Source of the DNA: Flavonifractor avistercoris
GTDB taxonomy: Bacteria; Bacillota; Clostridia; Oscillospirales; Oscillospiraceae
DNA length: 17,699 bases
NCBI GenBank assembly: GCA_019119085.1
Contig: DWXT01000174.1
Location: 1 to 17,699 of the forward strand
Direction: 5' to 3'
Shown here: positions 6,022 to 11,717 of the stretch, piece after piece
Numbering within the stretch: the stretch's first letter is position 1
How the letters are laid out: each line of letters starts with the position of its first letter
Notes under the pieces: generated by a model
The model's database searches: none
Told to the model about the DNA's origin: nothing
The model's input: only the letters and a program-made list of their open reading frames with translations
Program-made: the position numbers and the translations under genes

Positions 6022-6597
6022 ATGGAGCGGTTTTCCCTGGACGGCGGCCGGGGCTGGCTTACCGTCCGGGAGGAGAACGGGCGGGCGCGGATTGAAGCGG
6101 AGCTGCCCGACGACCGGCGCGGGCTGTACAAGGGCTGGCTGCTGGGGGCGCATGGGCGGGCCCTGGCGGGCACCTTTGTGCCCGAGGGGGGCGCGCTGAA
6201 GCTGCGGCGCACCCTGTCCCTGGACGAGCTCCGGCGGCAGGGGGCGTGGCCCCCCGCCGGTGCGGCCGCGGAGCTGGCCTTTGCCGCCGGAGCCGTCCCC
6301 GGGCGGGAGGCCACCGCCCCGCCGGCGGGCTGGCAGTGGGAGCCCAGCCCCGCCAGGCGGATGGGGGAGCCCCTGCTGGCCCGGGCCGCCGGGGAGCGGC
6401 GGGCCCTGTACCGGCCGGAGGAGGGCGGCTTCTCCCTGGCCTACCCCTTTGACCCGGCGGAGCCCTTCCCCCTGACGCCCCTGTTCTGCTTCGCCTCCGT
6501 CCGGCGGCTGGGCGGGGCGTGGTACGCCGTGTTCCCCTTCCGCCCCGGCGGCTGCCCCAGGCCGCCTGAGCCGGACGCGGCCGGGGATTTGAGTTGA
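6022..6597 (+). CDS. Hypothetical protein, unrecognised
   Basis: I do not recognise this 191-residue protein. It has no signal peptide or membrane segment and is rich in Gly, Ala, Arg and Pro. The first 85 residues (WLTVREENGRARIEAELPD, GLYKGWLLGAHGRALAGTFVPEGG, LRRTLSLDELRRQG) look like repeated beta strands of a small beta-rich domain. A Pro/Ala-rich middle (about 85-115) leads to a C-terminal part ending LFCFASVRRLGGAWYAVFPF. The ATG follows a purine-rich GGGAGAGGGGG. It is divergent from the ABC-F gene, but no convincing plus-strand promoter is visible upstream. Strong third-position GC supports real coding. Its stop overlaps the -35 box of the next promoter. Confidence 0.65.
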   Translation: MERFSLDGGRGWLTVREENGRARIEAELPDDRRGLYKGWLLGAHGRALAGTFVPEGGALKLRRTLSLDELRRQGAWPPAGAAAELAFAAGAVPGREATAPPAGWQWEPSPARRMGEPLLARAAGERRALYRPEEGGFSLAYPFDPAEPFPLTPLFCFASVRRLGGAWYAVFPFRPGGCPRPPEPDAAGDLS

Positions 6598-6622
6598 AAC
6601 CGGCGCCGAACTGTGGTAAACT
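6594..6622 (+). promoter_or_regulatory. Promoter of the DUF4430-ECF unit
   Basis: TTGAAA (6594-6599), 17 bp, TAAACT (6617-6622). The -35 box includes the TGA stop of the preceding gene. The predicted start near 6629 leaves a leader of about 23 nt. Confidence 0.6.
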
Positions 6623-6651
6623 GTCTCTACTTGACCAATATAGGGAGGCAG

Positions 6652-7059
6652 ATGAGATTGCAAAAGAGAAAGACACTGCTGGCGGTGGTGATCCTGGTGA
6701 TCGTGGCCGCCGCGCTGGTGCTGGTGTGGCGCCTGACCGCCCCCATGGGGGAGACGGGCGCCAAGACCGTGACGGTGCAGGTGGTTCACGGAGACGGCAC
6801 CGCCAAGGACTTCACCCTGGAGACCGACGAGGCATATCTGGGTCCCGCCCTGGTGGCCGGCGGCGTGGTGGAGGACAATCAGGGGCCCTACGGGCTGTAT
6901 ATCCTGGTGGCCGACGGTGAGACGGCGGACGAGGGGGCGCAGGAGTGGTGGAAGCTCACCCAGGGCGGTGAGATGATCAACACCAGCGCGGACACCACCC
7001 CCATTGCCGACGGCGACCACTTCGAGCTGACCTTCATGGTGGGCTATGACGAGTTCTAA
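6652..7059 (+). CDS. DUF4430 domain protein, membrane-anchored
   Basis: From the ATG at 6652, placed 4 nt after AGGGAGG, the protein is 135 residues. A positively charged start and a single hydrophobic helix (about 8-28) form an anchor or uncleaved signal; there is no lipobox Cys. The rest (about 37-135) fits DUF4430, a domain related to the C-terminal part of animal transcobalamin and intrinsic factor: EEWWKLTQGGEMINTSADTTP-like segment near 96-115 and DGDHFELTF near 119-127. The domain is expected outside the membrane. The next gene is an ECF transporter S component starting 10 nt after this stop, a pairing that suggests ligand delivery to the transporter, with cobalamin or a related compound as the obvious guess. 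An ATG at 6613 is in frame but lies at the promoter -10 and lacks a ribosome site. Confidence 0.8.
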   Translation: MRLQKRKTLLAVVILVIVAAALVLVWRLTAPMGETGAKTVTVQVVHGDGTAKDFTLETDEAYLGPALVAGGVVEDNQGPYGLYILVADGETADEGAQEWWKLTQGGEMINTSADTTPIADGDHFELTFMVGYDEF

Positions 7060-7069
7060 AGGGAAGCCC

Positions 7070-7558
7070 ATGGGGGCCAGGGAGCTGGTGCTCCTGGCTC
7101 TGCTGGGCGCCCTGCTGTGGGTAAGCAAGATGGCCCTGGCCTGGCTGCCCAACATTGAGCCGGTGTCCCTCCTGCTGGTGGTGTACACGGTGGTGCTGGG
7201 CTGGAGGGTTCTGGCCCCGCTGTATGTCTATGTGGCCATGGAGCTGCTGATCTGGGGCATCGGCTTCTGGTCGATCTGCTACACCTACGTGTGGCTGGTG
7301 CTGGTGCTGCTGGCCATGGTGTTCCGGCGGATGGAGTCCCCCCTGGGTTGGGCGGTGCTCTCCGGCGCCTTTGGCCTGAGCTTCGGCGCCCTGTGCGCCC
7401 TGGTGTACTGGGTCAGCGGCGGCTGGGCCTTCGCCCTGTCCTGGTGGGTCAGCGGCATCCCCTTCGATCTGCTCCACTGCGCCGGCAACTTCGCCATGGC
7501 GCTGGTGCTCTTCCGGCCCTGCAAAAACGTCCTGACCCGCCTGATGCGGCAGCGGTGA
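7070..7558 (+). CDS. ECF transporter S component
   Basis: The 162-residue protein is almost wholly hydrophobic with about five to six predicted helices, the size and layout of the substrate-binding S subunit of energy-coupling-factor vitamin transporters. PNIEPVSLLLVVYTVVLGW (about 27-45) and the aromatic stretch IWGIGFWSICYTYVW (about 64-78) resemble S components found beside DUF4430 genes. The energising module (EcfA, EcfA', EcfT) is not in the window, so it probably shares a module encoded elsewhere. The substrate is not proven; a corrinoid is suggested only by the DUF4430 partner. The ATG at 7070 follows AAAGGG by 6 nt. An in-frame ATG at 7046 overlaps the upstream gene by 14 nt and has a poorer ribosome site. 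A bidirectional terminator follows. Confidence 0.8.
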   Translation: MGARELVLLALLGALLWVSKMALAWLPNIEPVSLLLVVYTVVLGWRVLAPLYVYVAMELLIWGIGFWSICYTYVWLVLVLLAMVFRRMESPLGWAVLSGAFGLSFGALCALVYWVSGGWAFALSWWVSGIPFDLLHCAGNFAMALVLFRPCKNVLTRLMRQR

Positions 7559-7574
7559 GCGCCGCACTCCGTGT

Positions 7575-7615
7575 AAAAAAACCGTGCCCGGGCATATGCC
7601 CGGGCACGGCTTTTT
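7575..7615. terminator. Bidirectional intrinsic terminator between the ECF gene and rplL
   Basis: A perfect 28-bp palindrome, CCGTGCCCGGGCAT (7582-7595) and its complement (7596-7609), is flanked by A7 on the left (7575-7581) and CTTTTT on the right. It therefore gives a GC stem plus U-tract in both directions and serves both converging units. Confidence 0.92.
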
Positions 7616-7634
7616 GTTCGGTTGGGAAACCGGA

Positions 7635-8009
7635 TTACTTCAGCTCCACCTTGGCGCCGACCTCTTCCAGCTTCTTCTTCAGCTCCTCGGCCTCGTCCTT
7701 GGAGACGCCCTCCTTGATGGCCTTGGGGGCAGCCTCGACGGCAGCCTTGGCCTCGGCCAGGCCCAGGCCGGTGATCTCGCGGACAGCCTTGATGACCTTG
7801 ATCTTCTCGGCGCCGACCTCGGCCAGCACCACGTCGAACTCGGTCTTCTCCTCAGCAGCGGGAGCGGCAGCGCCGCCGGCGGCGGGAGCGGCCATAGCGG
7901 CGGCGGAGACGCCGAACTCCTCCTCCAGAGCGTGGACGAGCTCGGAGAGCTCCAGAACAGTCAGACCCTTAACCTCTTCGATGAGGGCAGTGATTTTCTC
8001 AGAAGCCAT
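7635..8009 (-). CDS. rplL: 50S ribosomal protein L7/L12
   Basis: The 124-residue protein is standard L7/L12, the stalk protein that recruits translational GTPases. It has the N-terminal dimerisation helices (about 1-35), an Ala/Gly/Pro-rich hinge (about 37-52, APAAGGAAAPAAEE) and the conserved C-terminal domain (EKIKVIKAVREITGLGLAEAKAAVE). The ATG at 8009 has AGGAGG at 9 nt spacing. It follows rplJ by 54 nt and is followed by a strong terminator, not by rpoB as in many bacteria. Confidence 0.97.
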   Translation of the reverse strand: MASEKITALIEEVKGLTVLELSELVHALEEEFGVSAAAMAAPAAGGAAAPAAEEKTEFDVVLAEVGAEKIKVIKAVREITGLGLAEAKAAVEAAPKAIKEGVSKDEAEELKKKLEEVGAKVELK

Positions 8010-8063
8010 GATAGGTAACCTCCTATGAAATAAATATTTTTTTGAATGTTTGATGCGGGGATA

Positions 8064-8606
8064 TTACTCGGCAGCCTCGGCAGCCGCCTCGGCGGGCTCC
8101 ACGGAGCCGCCCTTCTGCTCGCAGATGGCCTTGATGACGATGGCCAGGCTGGTGATGGGGGCCAGCATGGTGCCCAGAACCTGCGCCTGCAGAACCTCCT
8201 TGGAGGGCAGCTCGGCCAGGGCCTTGATCTCGTCCATGGACAGAACCTTGCCGTCCATGAAGCCGGCCTTGATGGTGAACTTCTCACCATTGAACTGCTT
8301 GGCAAACTTGTTGATGACGCGCATGGGGGCGATGGGATCGCCGTGGGACAGCGCCAGAGAGGTGGTGCCGTTCAGGACGGAATCCATCTCCTCCAGGCCC
8401 ACGTTGTTGATGGCAAAGCGCACCAGGGTGTTCTTCACTACGGCGTAGTCCAGCTCGTTCTTGCGGCACTCGGCGCGCAGAGCGGTGTCCTCGGCCACGG
8501 TGATGCCCTTGTAGTCCACGAGCACGCCGCTGCTGGCGGTCTTGAACTTCTCGGTCAGCTCAGCCACGATGGCCTGCTTCTCACTGAGAACCTTTGCGTT
8601 AGGCAT
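8064..8606 (-). CDS. rplJ: 50S ribosomal protein L10
   Basis: From the ATG at 8606 (GGAGGTGAATTCCAA before it) the protein is 180 residues, starting MPNAKVLSEKQAIVAELTEK. It has the rRNA-binding N-terminal domain with VLVDYKGITVAEDTALR (about 34-50) and the C-terminal helix (IKAICEQKGGSVEPAE) that holds L7/L12 dimers on the ribosomal stalk. An in-frame ATG at 8678 lies inside the leader RNA and is not a credible start. The L10 leader upstream indicates feedback control by the L10-L7/L12 complex. rplK and rplA are not adjacent. Confidence 0.97.
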   Translation of the reverse strand: MPNAKVLSEKQAIVAELTEKFKTASSGVLVDYKGITVAEDTALRAECRKNELDYAVVKNTLVRFAINNVGLEEMDSVLNGTTSLALSHGDPIAPMRVINKFAKQFNGEKFTIKAGFMDGKVLSMDEIKALAELPSKEVLQAQVLGTMLAPITSLAIVIKAICEQKGGSVEPAEAAAEAAE

Positions 8607-8774
8607 TTGGAATTCACCTCCGTTGAGATTGAGTCCAACTTTTCCGATGCAGACGCAACAAAAAAGCCGTTTTCGCATTCAAAGCACGCGAAAACAGCAC
8701 AAAGAATCTCATTCCGTTGTGGCTGCATTCTCGGCAGGAATTATGGCTGGCGCCACCTGCTGTCTTTGAACACG
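8607..8774 (-). ncRNA. L10 leader (ribosomal protein autoregulatory RNA)
   Basis: The untranslated leader of rplJ carries the L10-leader core: AGACAGCAGGTGG (8765-8753) and TTCCTGCCGAGA (8741-8730) pair through GCAGG/CCTGC with the conserved flanking bases of the protein-binding kink. Downstream a hairpin, GTTTTCGC/GCGAAAAC (8695-8688 with 8676-8669), is followed by TTTTTT at 8665-8660 and may act as the attenuator switched by L10(L12)4, the mechanism known in B. subtilis. Confidence 0.82.
8660..8695 (-). terminator. Putative attenuator in the rplJ leader
   Basis: An 8-bp stem with an 11-nt loop, then CGGC and six U on the minus strand, 54 nt before the rplJ start. The stem is AT-rich with a long loop, so it is a weak terminator, consistent with regulated read-through. 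Confidence 0.5.
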
Positions 8775-8780
8775 CCTGAT

Positions 8781-8809
8781 AGTATACCATCCCGGCCGGG
8801 CCGTGTCAA
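8781..8809 (-). promoter_or_regulatory. Sigma-A promoter of rplJ-rplL
   Basis: Consensus TTGACA (8809-8804), 17 bp, TATACT (8786-8781) on the minus strand. Its presence shows that rplJ-rplL is an independent unit here. Confidence 0.9.
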
Positions 8810-8872
8810 GTCTGATTTCCCCAAAATATCAAGAAATTTTGAAGAAACGGCTGGCGGGACGGCGGCAGAGAA

Positions 8873-8902
8873 ACAGCGGGGAGGCGGCCGCCTCCCCGCT
8901 GT
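8873..8902 (-). terminator. Hairpin terminator after the zinc-ribbon gene
   Basis: A 30-bp perfect palindrome: ACAGCGGGGAGGCGG (8873-8887) and its exact complement to 8902. On the minus strand it is followed by TTTCTCT, a broken U-tract. It lies just after the stop of the gene at 8921 and just upstream of the rplJ promoter, so it insulates the two units. Confidence 0.65.
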
Positions 8903-8920
8903 AGCCGTTTGTATCTGCTC

Positions 8921-9385
8921 TTACTGGTGGTCGTGGTCTTCACAGCCGCAGCCGCAGTCCCCGTCCTCATCGTCGTCCTCGCAGCCACAGCCGCACTCGT
9001 CGGACAGATCCAGGGCGAACTTCTGCTTGCAGCTGGGGCACTGGATCACGCCCTCCTCCAGGACGGACTCGTCGATCACCAGAGTCTCGCCGCAGTTGGG
9101 GCAGTCCACCTCAAAAAAATCGTCGTCCTCGTCGCAGCAGCAGTCGTCGTCCTCGTCCTCATCCTCAAAGACGGCCTTCTCCACGTCGGACAGATCGTCG
9201 GACACGGCGTCCAGCTCCTCGCCCAGGGCCACGGTGTTCTCCTCCAGATCCTCGATGGACATCCCGATCTCCTCCAGGATGCCGATCATCACGGAGATCA
9301 GCTTGGCCTCCTTGGACTTGGAGGTGTCCAGATCCAGGCCCTCAGCCAGGCCCTTCAGATACGCGACCTTCTCGGAAATCGTCAT
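8921..9385 (-). CDS. CD1247-type N-terminal domain, zinc-ribbon, acidic Cys-rich protein
   Basis: The 154-residue protein has three parts. Residues 1-60 (MTISEKVAYLKGLAEGLDLD, EEIGMSIEDLEENTVALGEELDAV) form a small helical domain found in clostridial proteins of the CD1247 type. An acidic linker with CCC at 82-84 follows. A zinc ribbon uses Cys95/98 (CPNCG) and Cys116/119 (CPSCK). The tail repeats CGCGC twice (131-135 and 144-148) between acidic stretches and ends EDHDHQ, which suggests extra metal binding. Function is unknown; a link to transcription or metal handling is only a guess. The ATG at 9385 follows AAAGGGAG. It lies downstream of efp on the same strand, separated by 186 nt of hairpin-rich DNA. 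Confidence 0.85.
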   Translation of the reverse strand: MTISEKVAYLKGLAEGLDLDTSKSKEAKLISVMIGILEEIGMSIEDLEENTVALGEELDAVSDDLSDVEKAVFEDEDEDDDCCCDEDDDFFEVDCPNCGETLVIDESVLEEGVIQCPSCKQKFALDLSDECGCGCEDDDEDGDCGCGCEDHDHQ

Positions 9386-9412
9386 TGTTTTTCTCCCTTT
9401 CTCAGGCGGCCA

Positions 9413-9571
9413 CGAAGGGCCTTCGTTAAGATGGTGCGCCTGTTATCACGCCTCGCGCCCTCCGCGACGGCACACTGCTCACCGCTCCGCGAAAAACACC
9501 TTGCGCCTGCGGCGCAACTGCTTTTTCGTCTGCACGGCTCACTGTGCGCCTGCTCCCGGGCGCTCAGGCGC
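9413..9571. repeat. Hairpin-rich GC intergenic element between efp and the zinc-ribbon gene
   Basis: This stretch holds no credible gene. It contains several inverted repeats: GCGCCTG/CAGGCGC (9546-9552/9565-9571) directly after the efp stop, TTGCGCC/GGCGCAA (9501-9507/9511-9517), and ACGAAGG/CCTTCGT near 9413-9427. The middle hairpin has T5 a few bases away on both strands, so it may end efp transcription. Density of structure suggests a dispersed REP-like repeat, which cannot be confirmed from one copy. Confidence 0.45.
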
Positions 9572-10141
9572 TTATGCCTTGCAGCGCTCCAGGTACTCGC
9601 CAGTCCGGGTGTCGATCTTGATCTTGTCGCCGGGGTTGATGAACAGAGGCACCTTGATCTCGGTACCGGTCTCCAGGGTGGCGGGCTTGGTCACGTTGGT
9701 GGCGGTGTCGCCGCGGAAGCCGGGGTCGGTCTCGGTGACCTCCAGCTCCACAAAGGTGGGGGGCTCCACGGCGAAGATCTTGCCCTTGTAGGAGTTGATC
9801 TTGCACACCATGTTCTCCTTCACGAAGCGGAAGTTGTCGCCCAGCAGCTCCTTGCCGATGGGCACCAGGTCGTAGGTCTCGGGATCCATGAAGTAGTACA
9901 GATCGCCGTCGTTGTAGCTGTACTCCATGTCCTTGCGCTCCACATAGGCCTGCTCGAACTTGGCGGTGGGGTTGAAGGAGGTCTCGGTCACGCCGCCGGT
10001 GATCACGTTCTTCATCTTGGTGCGCACAAAGGCGGCGCCCTTGCCGGGCTTCACGTGCTGGAACTCGACCACCTGCATGACCTGGCCGTCCATCTCGAAG
10101 GTCACGCCGTTGCGGAAGTCACTGGCAGAAATCGTAGGCAT
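9572..10141 (-). CDS. efp: Translation elongation factor P
   Basis: The 189-residue protein is full-length EF-P, which relieves ribosomes stalled at polyproline. The N-terminal KOW-like domain (1-65) carries the loop HVKPGKGAAF with Lys34 at the tip, the position that receives a modification in species that modify EF-P. OB domains II and III follow, with the C-terminal signature NPGDKIKIDTRTGEYLER. The ATG at 10141 has GGAGGATGAATACCA before it. No modification enzyme (EpmA/EarP type) is nearby, as expected for many Firmicutes. It lies downstream of the M24 peptidase gene but has its own promoter. Confidence 0.97.
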   Translation of the reverse strand: MPTISASDFRNGVTFEMDGQVMQVVEFQHVKPGKGAAFVRTKMKNVITGGVTETSFNPTAKFEQAYVERKDMEYSYNDGDLYYFMDPETYDLVPIGKELLGDNFRFVKENMVCKINSYKGKIFAVEPPTFVELEVTETDPGFRGDTATNVTKPATLETGTEIKVPLFINPGDKIKIDTRTGEYLERCKA

Positions 10142-10186
10142 TGGTATTCATCCTCCAAAATCAGGTTGTACTAAATCAGCTACGCT

Positions 10187-10215
10187 ATTTTACCCCATTC
10201 TCCCCGTATTTGCAA
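10187..10215 (-). promoter_or_regulatory. Sigma-A promoter of efp
   Basis: TTGCAA (10215-10210), 17 bp, TAAAAT (10192-10187) on the minus strand, starting 7 bp after the peptidase stop. The predicted leader is about 40 nt. Confidence 0.7.
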
Positions 10216-10221
10216 GGGTTT

Positions 10222-11286
10222 TTAGAGAATAATCAGGTCTTTCGGGGATTTGGTGAGAATTTCACAGCCGTCTTCCCGCAAAATAGTCACATCCTCGATG
10301 CGCACGCCGAATTTCCCGGGCAGGTAGATGCCCGGCTCGGCGGACACCACCGCGCCCACGGGCAGAAGGGTGTTGTCCCGGGTGTTGGCGTTGGGGGACT
10401 CGTGGATTTCAATCCCCAGGCTGTGGCCGTAGCCGTGGCCGAAGTTGTCCCCGTAGCCCGCGTCGGCGATCACCTTGCGGGCGGCGGCGTCGATGCTGGT
10501 GCCGGGCACCCCGGCCCGCGTCGCGGCGATGCCGGCCAGCTGGGCCTCCAGTACGATCTGGTAGACCTTCTTCATCTCCTCGGTGGGCTCGCCCAGAGCC
10601 ACGGTGCGGGTCATGTCGGAGCAGTAACCGCCGTACTTGCAGCCGAAGTCCATGGTGAGGAACTCGCCCTTCTGCACCTGCTTGCCGCTGGGGACGCCGT
10701 GGGGCAGGCTGCCGTTGGGGCCGGAGACCACGATGGGGTCGAAGCTCATCTTCTCCGCGCCGAAGCGGAGCATGTCGTACTGGAGCTTGGCGGCGATCTC
10801 CTGCTCGGTCATGCCGGGCTGGATGAACTTGAGGATCTCGTCAAAGGCCCTGTCGGTGATCTCCTGGGCCTTGCGCATCAGGGCGATCTCCTCCTCGTCC
10901 TTGGCGGCCCGCAGGGAGTTGACCAGCTTCTGGGCGGGCACCAGCTTGGCGGTGAGGCCCTTCTCCCACAGCTCGTACTCCGCCACCGACAGGTAGTTTT
11001 CCTCGAAGCCCATGGTTTTGATCCCACACTGCTCCACAACCTCCTGCACCATGGCCCGGTAGTTGCGGCTGTGGCCGGTCATGGCGATCTCCGCGCCGGT
11101 AATCAGGTTGCCCGCCGCCTCGATATAGCGGGAATCGGTGAAGTAGAAACACTTCTCCGCCGTCACCACCACGTTGCCCTCGCCGTGGAAGCCCACGGCG
11201 TAGTACTCGCCGGGCTCGCTGTTGAGCAGCATGGCGTCGATTCCGTACTCGGGCAGCTTGGCCGCAATCTGTTTCAGATGGTTCAT
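10222..11286 (-). CDS. M24 Xaa-Pro aminopeptidase/dipeptidase
   Basis: The 354-residue protein has the creatinase-like N-terminal domain (1-125) and the pita-bread catalytic domain of M24 metallopeptidases, matching the YqhT/PepQ type that lies beside efp in many Firmicutes. The five dinuclear-metal ligands are all present: Asp213 (MDFG), Asp224 (CSDMTRT), His288 (HGYGHSLG), Glu317 (SAEPG) and Glu331 (RIED). The family's catalytic His residues correspond to His196 (LPHG) and His295 (IEIHE). It is expected to act in the cytosol on peptides with a Pro bond at the second residue. The ATG at 11286 follows AAGGGAAG with about 9 nt spacing. No clear sigma-A promoter is visible in the 110 bp upstream, which hold an inverted-repeat element. 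Confidence 0.92.
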   Translation of the reverse strand: MNHLKQIAAKLPEYGIDAMLLNSEPGEYYAVGFHGEGNVVVTAEKCFYFTDSRYIEAAGNLITGAEIAMTGHSRNYRAMVQEVVEQCGIKTMGFEENYLSVAEYELWEKGLTAKLVPAQKLVNSLRAAKDEEEIALMRKAQEITDRAFDEILKFIQPGMTEQEIAAKLQYDMLRFGAEKMSFDPIVVSGPNGSLPHGVPSGKQVQKGEFLTMDFGCKYGGYCSDMTRTVALGEPTEEMKKVYQIVLEAQLAGIAATRAGVPGTSIDAAARKVIADAGYGDNFGHGYGHSLGIEIHESPNANTRDNTLLPVGAVVSAEPGIYLPGKFGVRIEDVTILREDGCEILTKSPKDLIIL

Positions 11287-11337
11287 GTTGAAAACTTCCC
11301 TTCTATTATGATTCTAATCGTGTTGTCTTTTCCGGAT

Positions 11338-11400
11338 GGATCCGCGGCAGGGGCAGGCCCCTGCCCTGCAGGATCCGCGGGCGGATACGTCCGCCCCTAC
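11338..11400. repeat. Compact inverted/direct-repeat element (REP-like)
   Basis: Two copies of GGATCCGCGG (11338-11347 and 11371-11380) flank a hairpin GGCAGGGG-CAGG-CCCCTGCC (11346-11365). A second hairpin GGGCGGA-TACG-TCCGCCC (11379-11396) abuts, and the stop codon of the DUF6897 gene lies at its edge. Such GC-rich hairpin modules are common dispersed intergenic repeats in gut Clostridia. It probably doubles as the transcription end of the three-gene unit upstream. Confidence 0.55.
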
Positions 11401-11717
11401 TTCTTTTTCTCGGGCAGCTCCTGGATGCGGTTGACGTAGTCCAGATTCACCAGCTCCAGCGCCCCGCTCTTGCCGGTGCGCAGCGACAGCCAGTTGTCCT
11501 CCAGGGCCTCCAGCACGCCGGTCAGGGAGCCGCCGAAGCCGCCGTCCAGGCAGACCACGCACCGCTTCCCCAGCAGCTGACGGATCATCTCATTCATGTT
11601 CGGTCTGCTCTCCTTTCGTCTCCGGCGGTCCCTCCTCCGCAGATTCCGCGCGCGTCTGCGCCCCGCGAACAGGAGGAGGAACACGGCCAGAAGCGCAATC
11701 CATACCGCCGGGCTCAT
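11397..11717 (-). CDS. Small DUF6897-like protein with an N-terminal membrane segment
   Basis: The full frame from the ATG at 11717 is 106 residues. It begins with a hydrophobic helix (about 3-18) followed by a very Arg-rich stretch (20-36), then a compact domain from residue 41 (MNEMIRQLLGKRCVVCLDGG) with LTGVLEALEDNWLSLRTG and LELVNLDYVNRIQELPEKK. The C-terminal 66 residues match DUF6897, a small Sm-like clostridial family, by size and pattern. The ATG at 11717 overlaps the stop of the preceding gene as ATGA and has AGAGG before it. The internal ATG at 11597 has its own AAAGGAG 12 nt upstream and would give the plain DUF6897 protein. Which start is used, or both, is open. Function is unknown. 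Confidence 0.7.
   Translation of the reverse strand: MSPAVWIALLAVFLLLFAGRRRARNLRRRDRRRRKESRPNMNEMIRQLLGKRCVVCLDGGFGGSLTGVLEALEDNWLSLRTGKSGALELVNLDYVNRIQELPEKKK

Noticed and set aside
8046..10174. Long plus-strand frames opposite rplJ, the zinc-ribbon gene and efp
   Set aside because: They are antisense to clear ribosomal and EF-P genes, including Ser-rich reading of acidic codons; no ribosome sites or family motifs.
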